A stretch of 64,000 bases of DNA, taken from the NCBI RefSeq assembly GCF_900169785.1, contig NZ_FWER01000024.1, positions 1 to 64,000 of the forward strand, written 5' to 3'. Each line of letters starts with the position of its first letter. Positions within the stretch are counted from its first letter, which is position 1. This DNA comes from Rhizobium sullae (lineage in GTDB: Bacteria; Pseudomonadota; Alphaproteobacteria; Rhizobiales; Rhizobiaceae). Shown here piece by piece: positions 1 to 7,918 of this stretch. A program made the position numbers and the translations under genes. Under the pieces are notes generated by a model. It was not told the origin of the DNA and did no database searches. It was given only the letters and a program-made list of their open reading frames with translations.

Positions 1-939
1 ATGCGATCGTCCCTGGAACATCTGCCGGAAGAAAAGCAGCGCGAGCTTGCCCGCGTTGTTTCGATCATCCATGAGGAGTTCGCCGATGCGCTGTCAGGGA
101 CGTCGGCCGCCTTCAAGAAGCGCGGCCGGATCTTAAAGATCATTTTGTTTGGTTCTTTCGCGCGCGGCAGTTGGGTCGACGAGCCGCACACGATGAAGGG
201 CTACCGCTCGGACTACGACATCCTGGTGCTCGTCAATTCCAAGCAGCTTGCCGAACCGCAGTATTGGGAGAAAGCGACCGACCGGCTGCTTTGGGATAAG
301 GACGTGAAGACGCCGGTCGGGCTGATCGTCCATGGCGCCAGGGAGGTGAACAACTTTCTGGCCGATGGCCAGTATTTCTTCGTCGACATCCTGCGCGAGG
401 GCATTGTGCTCTATGAGCTCGATGACCGGCCGCTTGCCGAACCGAAAAAGCTCTCCGCCGTCGATGCGTACAGGGTGGCGAAGGAGCATTTCGGGAGGCG
501 CTACCCCGAAGCCCAGTTAACGCTTCGGACCGCGCAATGGCAGGCCAGCCAAATTGGTGAATCGACTGAATGGGCGCGTCTGGCAGCGTTTAGCTTGCAC
601 CAAGCAAACGAACATGCTTTTGCGACCGCGCTCTTGACGCTGACCAACTACAGCCCACCATCGCACAACCTGAAATTCCTGCGGGGGCTGGCGGAAGACC
701 AGGACCGCCGGTTGATCGACGCCTGGCCGCGTGACCAGCACCGCTATACCGCCTGGTACAACATTCTCAACGAAGCCTATGTAAAGGCGCGATACTCGAA
801 ACACTTCGAGATCACCGAAGAAGCGCTAGCCTGGCTGCTTGAGCGAACGGAGCATCTACATCAGATTGTTGCAGCCATCTGCAGGGAGCGCTTGGCCGAA
901 TTGGAGCGGCAAGCGGCGACGACTGAAGACCGCGCCTAA
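1..939 (+). CDS. Nucleotidyltransferase-HEPN domain protein
   Basis: 312-residue protein. An N-terminal pol-beta-like minimal nucleotidyltransferase domain is seen at about residues 40-125, with the GSFARGSW loop near residue 51 and the acidic motif SDYDILV near residue 71. A C-terminal helical HEPN-like domain follows (about 155-300), containing R264-YSK-H268. Families of this architecture transfer nucleotides to a partner or to themselves and are often toxin-antitoxin or stress modules. In most such systems MNT and HEPN are separate proteins; here they are one chain, so it may be self-contained. The reading frame begins at the first base of the window, so the true start could lie upstream. 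No partner gene is visible downstream. The substrate is unknown. Confidence 0.85.
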   Translation: MRSSLEHLPEEKQRELARVVSIIHEEFADALSGTSAAFKKRGRILKIILFGSFARGSWVDEPHTMKGYRSDYDILVLVNSKQLAEPQYWEKATDRLLWDKDVKTPVGLIVHGAREVNNFLADGQYFFVDILREGIVLYELDDRPLAEPKKLSAVDAYRVAKEHFGRRYPEAQLTLRTAQWQASQIGESTEWARLAAFSLHQANEHAFATALLTLTNYSPPSHNLKFLRGLAEDQDRRLIDAWPRDQHRYTAWYNILNEAYVKARYSKHFEITEEALAWLLERTEHLHQIVAAICRERLAELERQAATTEDRA

Positions 940-1038
940 AATGCGGCATGCCCGCAACGGCATGGGCGGCCAAATCCCTCCTCCGCTACATCAGAACGGT
1001 TGTTCGGCCCGGAGGCCTAGATTATTCGACACGGGTAG

Positions 1039-1182
1039 CTAATAGCCGTTAATACCGCTGCCGCGAACTGGGCCTATCCCTTGCGGCTGTGCGTAGGTTG
1101 TGTTGTCCGAGCCGGTGGTTGTACACCCTGAAAGGGTCAAAAGCGCTATTGCTGCGGCGGCCAAAAGATATTTCAGAGGCAT
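1039..1182 (-). CDS. Small lipoprotein, 47 aa
   Basis: A short minus-strand frame starting at ATG 1182 encodes a lipoprotein precursor: MPLKYLL, a hydrophobic core of Ala, Ile and Leu, and a lipobox LSGC with the modifiable Cys near residue 20. A short Thr/Ser-rich tail ends in GSGINGY. An AGGAT ribosome-binding site lies about 7 nt before the ATG. Small outer-membrane lipoproteins of this form are common in Rhizobiales but have no assigned role. The lipobox, the ribosome-binding site and the frame closing cleanly at TAG support a real gene. It ends about 100 bp from the stop of the nucleotidyltransferase-HEPN gene on the opposite strand, so the two are convergent. Confidence 0.6.
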   Translation of the reverse strand: MPLKYLLAAAAIALLTLSGCTTTGSDNTTYAQPQGIGPVRGSGINGY

Positions 1183-1454
1183 GGGATTATCCTATCATGG
1201 AAGACTGCCCAGGCCCCAGGGGCCAGAGGCCGGATACTCCCTTAAATCATCTGCAATGGCAAGCGGACGGAGGTAACCGAGGCAAGTGCCTCCACGGTAT
1301 CGGGCGGCGGTGATCGTCAGTCGAGGCGGACAACCTTATTGCGGGAAGCATACATCAAGCATCGCATGTCGCAGGTGTTCGGTATTGCCCATTCCTAGAA
1401 TCACACCTCGCCAAGCATCGATGGGCTGCACGCACGGCGGAACAGGGCGGTTCC

Positions 1455-1589
1455 TCAAAGCAGATACAAAAGCTCGACGATCGCCGCAACTGTGTCGAGG
1501 ATTGGCAATGCCAAACCAGCCAGGGCCAAAGAGATGATAGGCCAATTTGATTGGGCTTGGGCGGGTTTGTTGTTCCTGTCAACATCCAT
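1455..1589 (-). CDS. Small single-pass membrane protein, 44 aa
   Basis: The chosen start is ATG 1589. It is preceded by GGAGG (minus strand of 1597-1601) at 7-nt spacing, which favours it over the upstream in-frame ATG at 1643. The peptide begins MDVDRNNKPAQAQSN, and a hydrophobic stretch of about 25 residues runs almost to the C-terminus, ending VELLYLL. This predicts a cytoplasmic polar N-tail and one inner-membrane helix. The family is not recognised. The strong ribosome-binding site and helix make it more likely than chance; function is unknown. Confidence 0.5.
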   Translation of the reverse strand: MDVDRNNKPAQAQSNWPIISLALAGLALPILDTVAAIVELLYLL

Positions 1590-1805
1590 AGTCGCGCCTC
1601 CATGTGAATTGATATAGGATACCCGCATTAAGATGGAAGCCACGCCACCGCCCTTTCATCTTGTGGTCCCTACCGAGCCGCCTTCTCCTTAGCCGGGAAG
1701 GCAAGGGGCACACTCCTGCGGCACTGGGATCATGCAATTTTCATCGACTGAAGGACGATGAAATCGCGTGCCAATAAGCGCGCACGAGAAGGAAAAGTTC
1801 TCGGT

Positions 1806-1935
1806 GAAAAAAGGAAAACAGCCCCGCCCCATAGGGTGGAGGGCGAGGCTGAACTGGGAGGAGTAAATCACCGCCGCGGCGGCTCACCAGAAACTAGGGC
1901 AAGCTCTCAGTTTCCCAGGCGGTCAAATCGTCGCA
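1806..1935 (-). ncRNA. Candidate anti-SD small RNA (alpha-r14-like)
   Basis: On the minus strand an intrinsic terminator is clear: a 10-bp GC stem with one mismatch (1850-1841 with 1829-1820) followed by TGTTTTCCTTTTTTC. Just upstream of the stem the RNA would carry CUCCUCCCAGUUCAGCC, an anti-Shine-Dalgarno motif. A promoter-like TTGACG (1970-1965), 17-nt spacer and ACTATC (1947-1942) would start transcription near 1935, giving about 130 nt. Length, the CUCCUCCC motif and the terminator resemble the rhizobial alpha-r14 sRNA family (NfeR1/Smr14C type) as I recall it; this was not checked by alignment. The start site is estimated and the -10 is poor. Confidence 0.45.
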
Positions 1936-2799
1936 GGCCGCGATAGTTCAATGGCTGATACTCCCGTCAATACCAGCGAGTGATCGTTAGATGCGGGACT
2001 GGAAGAATTATTTCACGGCGCCATTTACTGAATTCTAAGGAACATGGCTCGGTGAGGTCCGCGCTTTATCAGCCCGATGGACGTCGACATCGAAGGCAAC
2101 GGCGATTTCCACGCGCTGACACAGTCAAGGACCTCGCCGGTCATGCGCCCAAGCAGCAAGTTATCCGAGTGCCGAAGCTAGTTTGCGTGTCCAGCCAGAC
2201 CAAGCCTGGTGATGACGCGCTGGGAAAAGAAGCCCCGCAAGGGGACGGGGCTCAAGAAATGATGAGCAGCGCCCTAGAGCGGGCGACGTCGGAAAATACG
2301 CTTCATAGCTCGCATCTTCAAGATGCACGAACTAAGGTTCCAGGCCGCGCCCATGGCCAAGTCTCATCGTTCGAAGCCACTCTAGGCGACTGACGGACGA
2401 TTGATCATCGTGTGAGAGAGGCTGGTGAGGCGAGCCGTCTGCTTGATGCTGAGAAGGTGCCAAGGCTGTCAGCCGTAGGGCGAGCGCCCCGCTGAAAGGG
2501 CTGCCTCGATATCTTTTCGCCGGCAGCCCACTTCGGGATCGGGCGGCTGAGCGAAGCGGACGTAGGCGAGGGCGGCTTGTCGACAATCGATTTGTTCATA
2601 GCCCACCACGGGCTTGTCACCGATGTTGCCGGCGGCACAAATGCCGAGAGCCTTTTGGTGAGCCGCAAACTCAGTTGTTTTAGAATGGTAACGGTGGTCA
2701 AGAGCAGAACGGCCACGTGATCTCGTGGCAGCGGCGTGACGTCAATCTGCCGCCCGACCCCATTCTCAAGTTAATGGCGGTCGCGTCCTGGCGCAGCGT
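1936..2799. other. Stretch with no recognisable gene
   Basis: No frame here gives a product I recognise, and codon use is not convincingly coding in any frame. It contains the promoter-like sequence of the candidate sRNA and one minus-strand terminator hairpin. A 26-codon minus-strand frame (2274-2354) ends 22 nt before that hairpin; it is too short to call. The rest (about 2400-2799) is unassigned. Confidence 0.4.
2222..2252 (-). terminator. Rho-independent terminator, minus strand
   Basis: Minus strand reads AGCCCCG, an 8-nt loop, CGGGGCT, then TCTTTTCCC: a 7-bp perfect GC stem followed by a short U-rich run. It would end a minus-strand transcript arriving from beyond 2252. Which transcript is unclear: the nearest annotated minus-strand gene ends about 550 bp upstream. 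Confidence 0.5.
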
Positions 2800-3060
2800 C
2801 TACATCATCTGGTCGTTTACGCAAGGCGATCGATCAATCGCCCTTTTCTCTCGTCGCCCCCGCCAACAGCTTAGCTGTTCTGGTTCACGCACGCCTTGCC
2901 GATACAATTCGATGATGATCGATGCCAGGTGATCGACTACTGATCTGCCGTTGGCCAGTTGAAATTCAGCGCACAGTTCGTCCAGAACCATGTCGCAGAT
3001 CGCGAGGTCTTCAGACGTAAGCGGGACGTCGCGGAGGCGGGGCTGGTGCGTGTCGGTCAT
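2800..3060 (-). CDS. Hypothetical protein, 86 aa
   Basis: A small soluble protein starting MTDTHQPRLRDVPLTSEDL. It has an amphipathic helical middle (residues about 14-60: EDLAICDMVLDELC, then SVVDHLASIIIELYRQG). GGGGGAG lies 8 nt before the start and supports ATG 3060. The C-terminal part is basic and less ordered. No catalytic motif or membrane segment is seen. It resembles short uncharacterised rhizobial proteins with a LTSEDL...F...ELYRQG pattern, but no function can be given. It stands alone, about 360 bp from the AsnC-type regulator gene on the same strand. Confidence 0.6.
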   Translation of the reverse strand: MTDTHQPRLRDVPLTSEDLAICDMVLDELCAEFQLANGRSVVDHLASIIIELYRQGVREPEQLSCWRGRREKRAIDRSPCVNDQMM

Positions 3061-3419
3061 GGTTGTGGCTCCCCCGATTTGCTCTTAGCGTTTTGCGACG
3101 ATCTTTCCAGATTTCCTTCCAATCAGGCGCCGCAACCGAGAAGGCTGCGGCAATCCCGAAGTAGCTATCATAGACGCGTTTAGCCGGCGGCGCTGGACGA
3201 CCACTCAACTAGATACTCAGTTCCGAATTCAGCAGTCGGTATCCGCCGCGTTGCCGGATCGAAGCTATCCGGCCAAGGAATATTGAGTTTTTCCGCCAAT
3301 GCCCAGCAGCGATGCAACGCCTTTGGCAAGCAGAAGCGAAAAGTCCGGCCTGGCAAGCAGCGGCATAATCCAACGGCTCGACCAGACTTGCACGACTCCG
3401 GTAGTGGGATCCAGATTGC

Positions 3420-3899
3420 TCACGGTGAACCAATCAAAGATGCGATGGGAAGGACCGTTTCGTCCTTGACCGTCTTCGTAACGATATAAGTGAAGTAGCG
3501 TTCGATGCCGAGTTCGCGGTCGAGCAGGTCGTCGATCAGCCGCTGATAGGCATCGATGTCGGGTGCTGCGATTTTCAGAAAATAGTCGATCCCACCGCCG
3601 ACCGACCAGCAGCCGACGATTTCGGGAATGGTCGCGATCACCCGTTCGAAGCGCTCGAAGTCGCTCTGGCGATGATTGGCAAGCGTCAGCTCCACCATAA
3701 CGCTGGCGACCGGTGCGATCCGGCGGAGCGCGATGCGGGCATGGTAGCCGGTGACGATACCCGCTTTTTCCAGTTTTCTCAGCCGCATCCAGCAAGGGGT
3801 CGGCGAAAGCCCGGCCTTTTCGGCAAGCGCCAGCTTGGTGATGCGCCCGTCACGCTGAATGGCGTCGAGGATACGCAGGTCGATGGCGTCGAGTTTCAT
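3420..3899 (-). CDS. Lrp/AsnC-family regulator of the ectoine locus
   Basis: 159 residues with the full family layout. An N-terminal winged HTH (about 4-60: LDAIDLRILDAIQRDGRI, LAEKAGLSPTPCW) is followed by a RAM/AsnC ligand-binding beta-alpha-beta domain (about 65-145) with the conserved turn VGGGIDYFLKIAAPD. AsnC/Lrp proteins form octamers and sense amino acids. A member of this family (DoeX in Halomonas, AsnC neighbours in rhizobia) accompanies ectoine catabolism genes and is thought to sense a degradation intermediate such as diaminobutyrate derivatives. It is divergent from enuR with a 101-bp gap carrying an 8-bp inverted repeat. The ligand is inferred from context. Confidence 0.88.
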   Translation of the reverse strand: MKLDAIDLRILDAIQRDGRITKLALAEKAGLSPTPCWMRLRKLEKAGIVTGYHARIALRRIAPVASVMVELTLANHRQSDFERFERVIATIPEIVGCWSVGGGIDYFLKIAAPDIDAYQRLIDDLLDRELGIERYFTYIVTKTVKDETVLPIASLIGSP

Positions 3900-3941
3900 G
3901 GCATTTCCGGGTGGGCGAAATCATTCCAAAGATGAGGAAAA

Positions 3942-3969
3942 GACAATGGGAGCACATTTTGCCATTGTC
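3942..3969. promoter_or_regulatory. Inverted repeat between asnC-type gene and enuR
   Basis: GACAATGG (3942-3949) and CCATTGTC (3962-3969) are perfect 8-bp inverted arms separated by 12 bp. They lie in the 101-bp divergent promoter region. Position and symmetry suit binding by the AsnC-type protein or EnuR; which one binds is not visible. Confidence 0.4.
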
Positions 3970-4000
3970 AATTGAACTGATTTTCACCAGTGTCTAAATC

Positions 4001-5386
4001 ATGACAAATTGGCGCCCTGATCCCTCTCAGCTTCGCCGGCCGGCCTATCTTTCGCTTGCCGAACAGATTGCCCGTGCAATTACCGACGGGAAGCTTTCCG
4101 ACGGTGTCCGGCTGCCGCCGCATCGTAAAATGGCCGATGACCTGCAGCTTTCCGTGCAGACAGTGAGCCGGGCCTATGACGAACTGATCCGGCGCGGCCT
4201 GATATCCGGCGAGATCGGCCGTGGCAGTTTCGTGCAGACCCAGCCGCGCGAGCCGGAACCCCCTTACCTGCCGGAGCGGCTTGGTGAGGTGATCGACCTT
4301 TCGATCTTAAAGCCCGTTTGCGAGCAGTTGCATCTTGAAAAAATGCGCCAGGCGTTTGGCTGGCTTTCGGAGAATCTTCCATCAAGTTCGGCCCTGTCTT
4401 TCAGGCCGAACATGGTCTTCCCGCGTCACCGCGCCATTGCGGCGGACTGGCTGTCCCGCTGTGGCCTGGACGTCTCTCCGTTGAATATCTGCCTTACGAA
4501 TGGCGCAACGTCCGGCATGACCGTCGCGCTGATGAGCGTTGCGCCGCCTGGCTCCACCGTTGCGACCGAAGCGATCAGCCATCATACGCTCGTGCCGCTT
4601 TCCACCTATCTCGGCCTTCATCTCGAAGGTCTGGCGATCGACGAGGAGGGCATGATCCCCGAAGCGCTCGACGAGGCTTGCCGCAAGGGTCCGATCCGCG
4701 CGGTCTTTCTGCAGCCGTCCGTCATCAATCCGATGGCCGCGCTGATGAGCGCCAAGCGCCGGCAGCAGCTCGCCGATATCGCGGCGCGCCACGACATCGC
4801 CATCATCGAAAACGACATCCTCGGGCCGCTGGTGGAAGATCGCGCGCCGCCGATTGCTGCTTTTGCGCCGGAGCGCACGCTCTACGTCACGAGCTTCACG
4901 AAGATCACTGTGCCGGGCCTACGCATCGGCTATCTCGCAGCCCCCGACCGCTATGTCGCCGCTGTTGCCAACCGCCATCTCGTTTCGAGCTGGATGGCGA
5001 CACCGGCGATTGCCGAAATCGCCACCCGATGGGTAAGCGACGGCACGGCTCTTGAACTTGTCAAATGGCAGCGCGAGGCGCTGAAGGGCCGGCATGCCAT
5101 CGCTGCGGAGGCCCTGGCGGGGCTTGCCTATCGCGCCCATCCGCAGAGCCTTCACGTCTGGCTGCCGCTTTCGGGCGCCCACCTGGAAGATTCCTTCGTA
5201 TCGCAGGCCCGCCTGCGCGGCGTTGCGATTGCTCCCGGCACCTCTTTCAGAACAGCGGACCAAGGGTGGACGCCCGCTGTGCGCATTTCACTCGGCTCGA
5301 CCACGGAAAACGAATTGCGCACCGGCCTTGGGGTTGTCGCATCTCTGGCGCAAGGAAATCCCGAGGCGCTGCTGCTTGCGATTTGA
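4001..5386 (+). CDS. enuR: EnuR, MocR/GntR-type ectoine-responsive repressor
   Basis: 461 residues. An N-terminal GntR winged HTH (about 10-80; LSLAEQIARAITDGKLSDG, then LSVQTVSRAYDELIRRGL) is joined to an aminotransferase fold I domain. The PLP-binding Lys is K301 in TSFTKITVPGLR, matching the Lys that holds the cofactor in studied EnuR proteins. In that family PLP reacts with ectoine catabolites (alpha-ADABA, DABA) to relieve repression of uptake and degradation genes. It starts at MTNWRPD, a typical family start, and sits directly upstream of ehuA on the same strand. A candidate operator overlaps its own start codon, suggesting autoregulation. Confidence 0.93.
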   Translation: MTNWRPDPSQLRRPAYLSLAEQIARAITDGKLSDGVRLPPHRKMADDLQLSVQTVSRAYDELIRRGLISGEIGRGSFVQTQPREPEPPYLPERLGEVIDLSILKPVCEQLHLEKMRQAFGWLSENLPSSSALSFRPNMVFPRHRAIAADWLSRCGLDVSPLNICLTNGATSGMTVALMSVAPPGSTVATEAISHHTLVPLSTYLGLHLEGLAIDEEGMIPEALDEACRKGPIRAVFLQPSVINPMAALMSAKRRQQLADIAARHDIAIIENDILGPLVEDRAPPIAAFAPERTLYVTSFTKITVPGLRIGYLAAPDRYVAAVANRHLVSSWMATPAIAEIATRWVSDGTALELVKWQREALKGRHAIAAEALAGLAYRAHPQSLHVWLPLSGAHLEDSFVSQARLRGVAIAPGTSFRTADQGWTPAVRISLGSTTENELRTGLGVVASLAQGNPEALLLAI

Positions 5387-5419
5387 CGCTGCTGCCCACG
5401 GAATGTGCAGTGCCAGAAT

Positions 5420-5454
5420 AATTGTCATGATATTATTTTGCGAATTGACATGAT
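5420..5454 (+). promoter_or_regulatory. Candidate EnuR operator and ehuA promoter
   Basis: Two direct repeats, AATTGTCATGAT (5420-5431) and AATTGACATGAT (5443-5454), differ at one base and are 23 bp apart, about two helical turns. Paired direct repeats are typical of MocR operators. The second overlaps a TTGACA -35-like hexamer (5445-5450). The 10-mer TTGTCATGAT recurs in inverted orientation at 3998-4007 over the enuR start codon. EnuR binding is inference. Confidence 0.5.
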
Positions 5455-5507
5455 TTCGATCGGCCGTCATCGTTAGCGCATTGCCTGTCTCAATAGGGGA
5501 GACATGA

Positions 5508-6293
5508 ATGACGGCGCCCATCATCCGCATCGACAACATCGTCAAGAAATACGGTCCGCTGACCGTGCTCGATGGTCTGTCGATGAATGTCATGCCGGGC
5601 GAGAAGCTGGCGCTGATCGGGCCGTCAGGATCGGGAAAAACGACGATCCTGCGCATCCTGATGACGCTTGAATCGATCAACGGCGGCCATATCGAGGTCG
5701 ACGGCGAGCAGCTCTACCACATGCCCCGAGGCAAGGAGCTGGTCCCGGCAGACGAGCGCCATCTGCATCGCATGCGCGAGAAGATCGGCATGGTCTTCCA
5801 GCACTTCAATCTGTTTCCACACAAATGTGTTCTCGACAACGTGACGCTTGCGCCGATGCTGACGAAAGGCCTCAAGCGGGCCGATGCGGAAAAGCGCGCG
5901 ATGGCGCTCCTGGATATGGTCGGCATGGCCGACAAGGCCAAGAGCGTTCCCGCCCAACTGTCTGGCGGTCAGAAGCAGCGCGTCGCAATCGCAAGAGCCC
6001 TCGCGCTGTCGCCGAAGATCATGCTCTTCGACGAGGTGACATCGGCGCTTGATCCGGAACTCGTCGAGGAGGTCTTGAGCGTCATGAAGCACCTCGCGTC
6101 GGAAACCGACATGACGATGCTTCTCGTCACGCACGAAATGGGCTTCGCTCACGATTTTGCTGATCGCGTGCTGTTTTTCGACCGCGGCAAGATCGTCGAG
6201 GAAGGCAAACCCAACGACATTTTCCGCAATCCGACGCAGGAGCGGACGCAAACCTTCCTGCGCAAGATCATCGCGGCGGGACATCGCATCTGA
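5508..6293 (+). CDS. ehuA: Ectoine/hydroxyectoine ABC transporter ATPase EhuA
   Basis: 261-residue polar-amino-acid-type ATPase with Walker A GPSGSGKT (38-45), Q-loop MVFQHFNLFPH, signature LSGGQKQ (151-157) and Walker B IMLFDE (171-176). The insertion after the Walker A region (YHMPRGKELVPADERHLHRMR) is typical of this subfamily. It powers import of ectoine and 5-hydroxyectoine with EhuB, EhuC and EhuD. It is the first gene of the nine-gene ehu-eut operon, 121 bp after enuR. The strong context (enuR before, eut genes after) gives the substrate; the sequence alone would only say amino-acid transporter. Confidence 0.93.
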   Translation: MTAPIIRIDNIVKKYGPLTVLDGLSMNVMPGEKLALIGPSGSGKTTILRILMTLESINGGHIEVDGEQLYHMPRGKELVPADERHLHRMREKIGMVFQHFNLFPHKCVLDNVTLAPMLTKGLKRADAEKRAMALLDMVGMADKAKSVPAQLSGGQKQRVAIARALALSPKIMLFDEVTSALDPELVEEVLSVMKHLASETDMTMLLVTHEMGFAHDFADRVLFFDRGKIVEEGKPNDIFRNPTQERTQTFLRKIIAAGHRI

Positions 6294-6343
6294 CCGCTGT
6301 GTATCCTCAAGTAACAATCCAAGGAAAACCAGGAGCAGGGAAC

Positions 6344-7183
6344 ATGAAAAAGACGATTCTTCTAAGTGCAGCCGCATTTTCCGCACTTCTTTCGGTGGCG
6401 ATTGCGCCAGCGCAGGCGGTCGATCTCGATCAGCTGAAAGAGCAGGGCTTTGCCCGCATCGCCATCGCAAACGAGCCGCCGTTCACGTCGGTCGGCGCGG
6501 ACGGAAAGGTATCGGGCGCCGCTCCCGACGTTGCACGGGTGATTTTCGAGCGCCTCGGCGTCAAGGAAGTGGTTGCCTCGATCTCCGAATACGGTGCGAT
6601 GATCCCGGGCCTGCAGGCGGGCCGCCACGATGCGATCACCGCCGGTCTCTTCATGAAGCCCGAGCGTTGCGCTGCCGTCGCCTACTCGGAGCCGATGCTC
6701 TGCGACGCTGAGGCCTTCGCCGTCAAGAAGGGCAATCCCTTGAAGCTCAAGAGCTTTAAGGACATCGCCGACAATTCGGATGCGAAGATCGGTGCTCCCG
6801 GCGGCGGCACGGAAGAAAAGCTCGCGCTTGAGGCCGGCGTGCCGCGTGACCGGGTCATCGTCGTTCCGGACGGCCAGAGCGGCATCAAGATGCTGCAGGA
6901 TGGCCGCATCGATGCCTATTCCCTGCCGGTTCTGTCGATCCACGACCTGATGGCCAAGGCGAATGATGCAAACCTCGAGACAGTCGCACCGGTCGTTGGC
7001 GCTCCCGTCTATTGCGATGGCGCCGCCTTCCGCAAGCAGGATGTTGCACTTCGTGACGCCTATGACGTTGAGCTCAAGAAGTTGAAGGAATCCGGCGAGT
7101 TCGCGAAGATCATCGAGCCTTACGGTTTCTCGGCGGCAGCCGCGATGTCGACCAGCCGCGACAAGCTCTGCGCGGCAAAATAA
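6344..7183 (+). CDS. ehuB: Ectoine/hydroxyectoine periplasmic binding protein EhuB
   Basis: 279 residues from ATG 6344, chosen because AGGAGCAGGG precedes it and a clean Sec signal peptide follows (MKKTILLSAAAFSALL...APAQA, cleavage near residue 24). The mature part is a family 3 (amino-acid type) solute-binding protein, with the N-terminal lobe beginning LKEQGFARIAIANEPPF. EhuB captures ectoines in the periplasm with high affinity and delivers them to EhuCD. An upstream in-frame ATG at 6299 would place a non-signal extension before the Lys-Lys and is rejected. Confidence 0.92.
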   Translation: MKKTILLSAAAFSALLSVAIAPAQAVDLDQLKEQGFARIAIANEPPFTSVGADGKVSGAAPDVARVIFERLGVKEVVASISEYGAMIPGLQAGRHDAITAGLFMKPERCAAVAYSEPMLCDAEAFAVKKGNPLKLKSFKDIADNSDAKIGAPGGGTEEKLALEAGVPRDRVIVVPDGQSGIKMLQDGRIDAYSLPVLSIHDLMAKANDANLETVAPVVGAPVYCDGAAFRKQDVALRDAYDVELKKLKESGEFAKIIEPYGFSAAAAMSTSRDKLCAAK

Positions 7184-7254
7184 GCCAGCGGACTTCCGGC
7201 TCCGCCCTGAAATGCGGAGCCGGCTCCTCAATCCTCTGAAAGGGACCCGTCCAG

Positions 7255-7914
7255 ATGTCGGTATGGTCCGGCTACCTCACATTGATCCTTGAAGGCGCGC
7301 TTGTAACCATCAAGCTCACGCTCATGGGATCGGCACTGGCGCTCGTCATGGCATTCGCCGCGGGGCTCGCGCGGCTTTCGCGCATGTTCGCCATCCGGGC
7401 GCTTGCGACGGCCTATATCGAATTCTTTCGCGGCACCTCGATTTTCGTCCAGCTGTTTTGGGTCTATTTCGTGCTGCCCTTTGCCGGGCTCACCCTGACG
7501 CCGCTCCAGGCGGGCGTTCTTGCGCTCGGGCTGAATGTCGGCGCCTACGCGGCCGAAGTCGTTCGCGGCGCTGTCAAGGCGATCGGGCGCGAACAGAGCG
7601 AAGCCTGCGTCGCGCTCAACCTGTCGCGCTACCAGCGCATGCGCTACATCATCCTGCCGCAGGCACTCCCTTTGATGCTGCCGACCTTCTGCAACAATGC
7701 GATCGAGCTGCTGAAGGGCACCGCCGTCGTCTCGCTGATTTCGCTGACGGATCTGACCTTCCAGGCACAGGTCGTGCGGGCGCAGACGGGCAATACGCTG
7801 ATACCGTTTGCGACCATTCTCGTTCTCTACTTCCTGATGGCCTGGGCAATTTCGACTGCGATGCGCTGGCTTGAGCGGCGCATGACCCGCGGTCTCGACG
7901 GAATGAGGGTCTAG
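7255..7914 (+). CDS. ehuC: Ectoine ABC transporter permease EhuC
   Basis: 219-residue inner-membrane permease of the His/Glu/Gln (HisM-type) family. It has several hydrophobic segments, including LILEGALVTIKLTLMG and the segment around FVQLFWVYFVLPFAG. The FFRGTS motif and the EAA loop (EQSEACVALNLSRYQRMRYI) contact the ATPase. It follows ehuB by 71 bp and precedes ehuD by 4 bp, so the two permeases are co-translated and form the channel heterodimer. Confidence 0.92.
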   Translation: MSVWSGYLTLILEGALVTIKLTLMGSALALVMAFAAGLARLSRMFAIRALATAYIEFFRGTSIFVQLFWVYFVLPFAGLTLTPLQAGVLALGLNVGAYAAEVVRGAVKAIGREQSEACVALNLSRYQRMRYIILPQALPLMLPTFCNNAIELLKGTAVVSLISLTDLTFQAQVVRAQTGNTLIPFATILVLYFLMAWAISTAMRWLERRMTRGLDGMRV

Positions 7915-7918
7915 GGCG

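Noticed and set aside
2405..2716. Minus-strand 103-codon frame and its plus-strand counterpart
   Set aside because: Neither strand shows a recognisable motif, ribosome-binding site or consistent third-position bias.
3209..3433. Possible gene downstream of the AsnC-type regulator
   Set aside because: Frames here overlap the regulator's 3' end out of phase and show no family pattern or ribosome-binding site.
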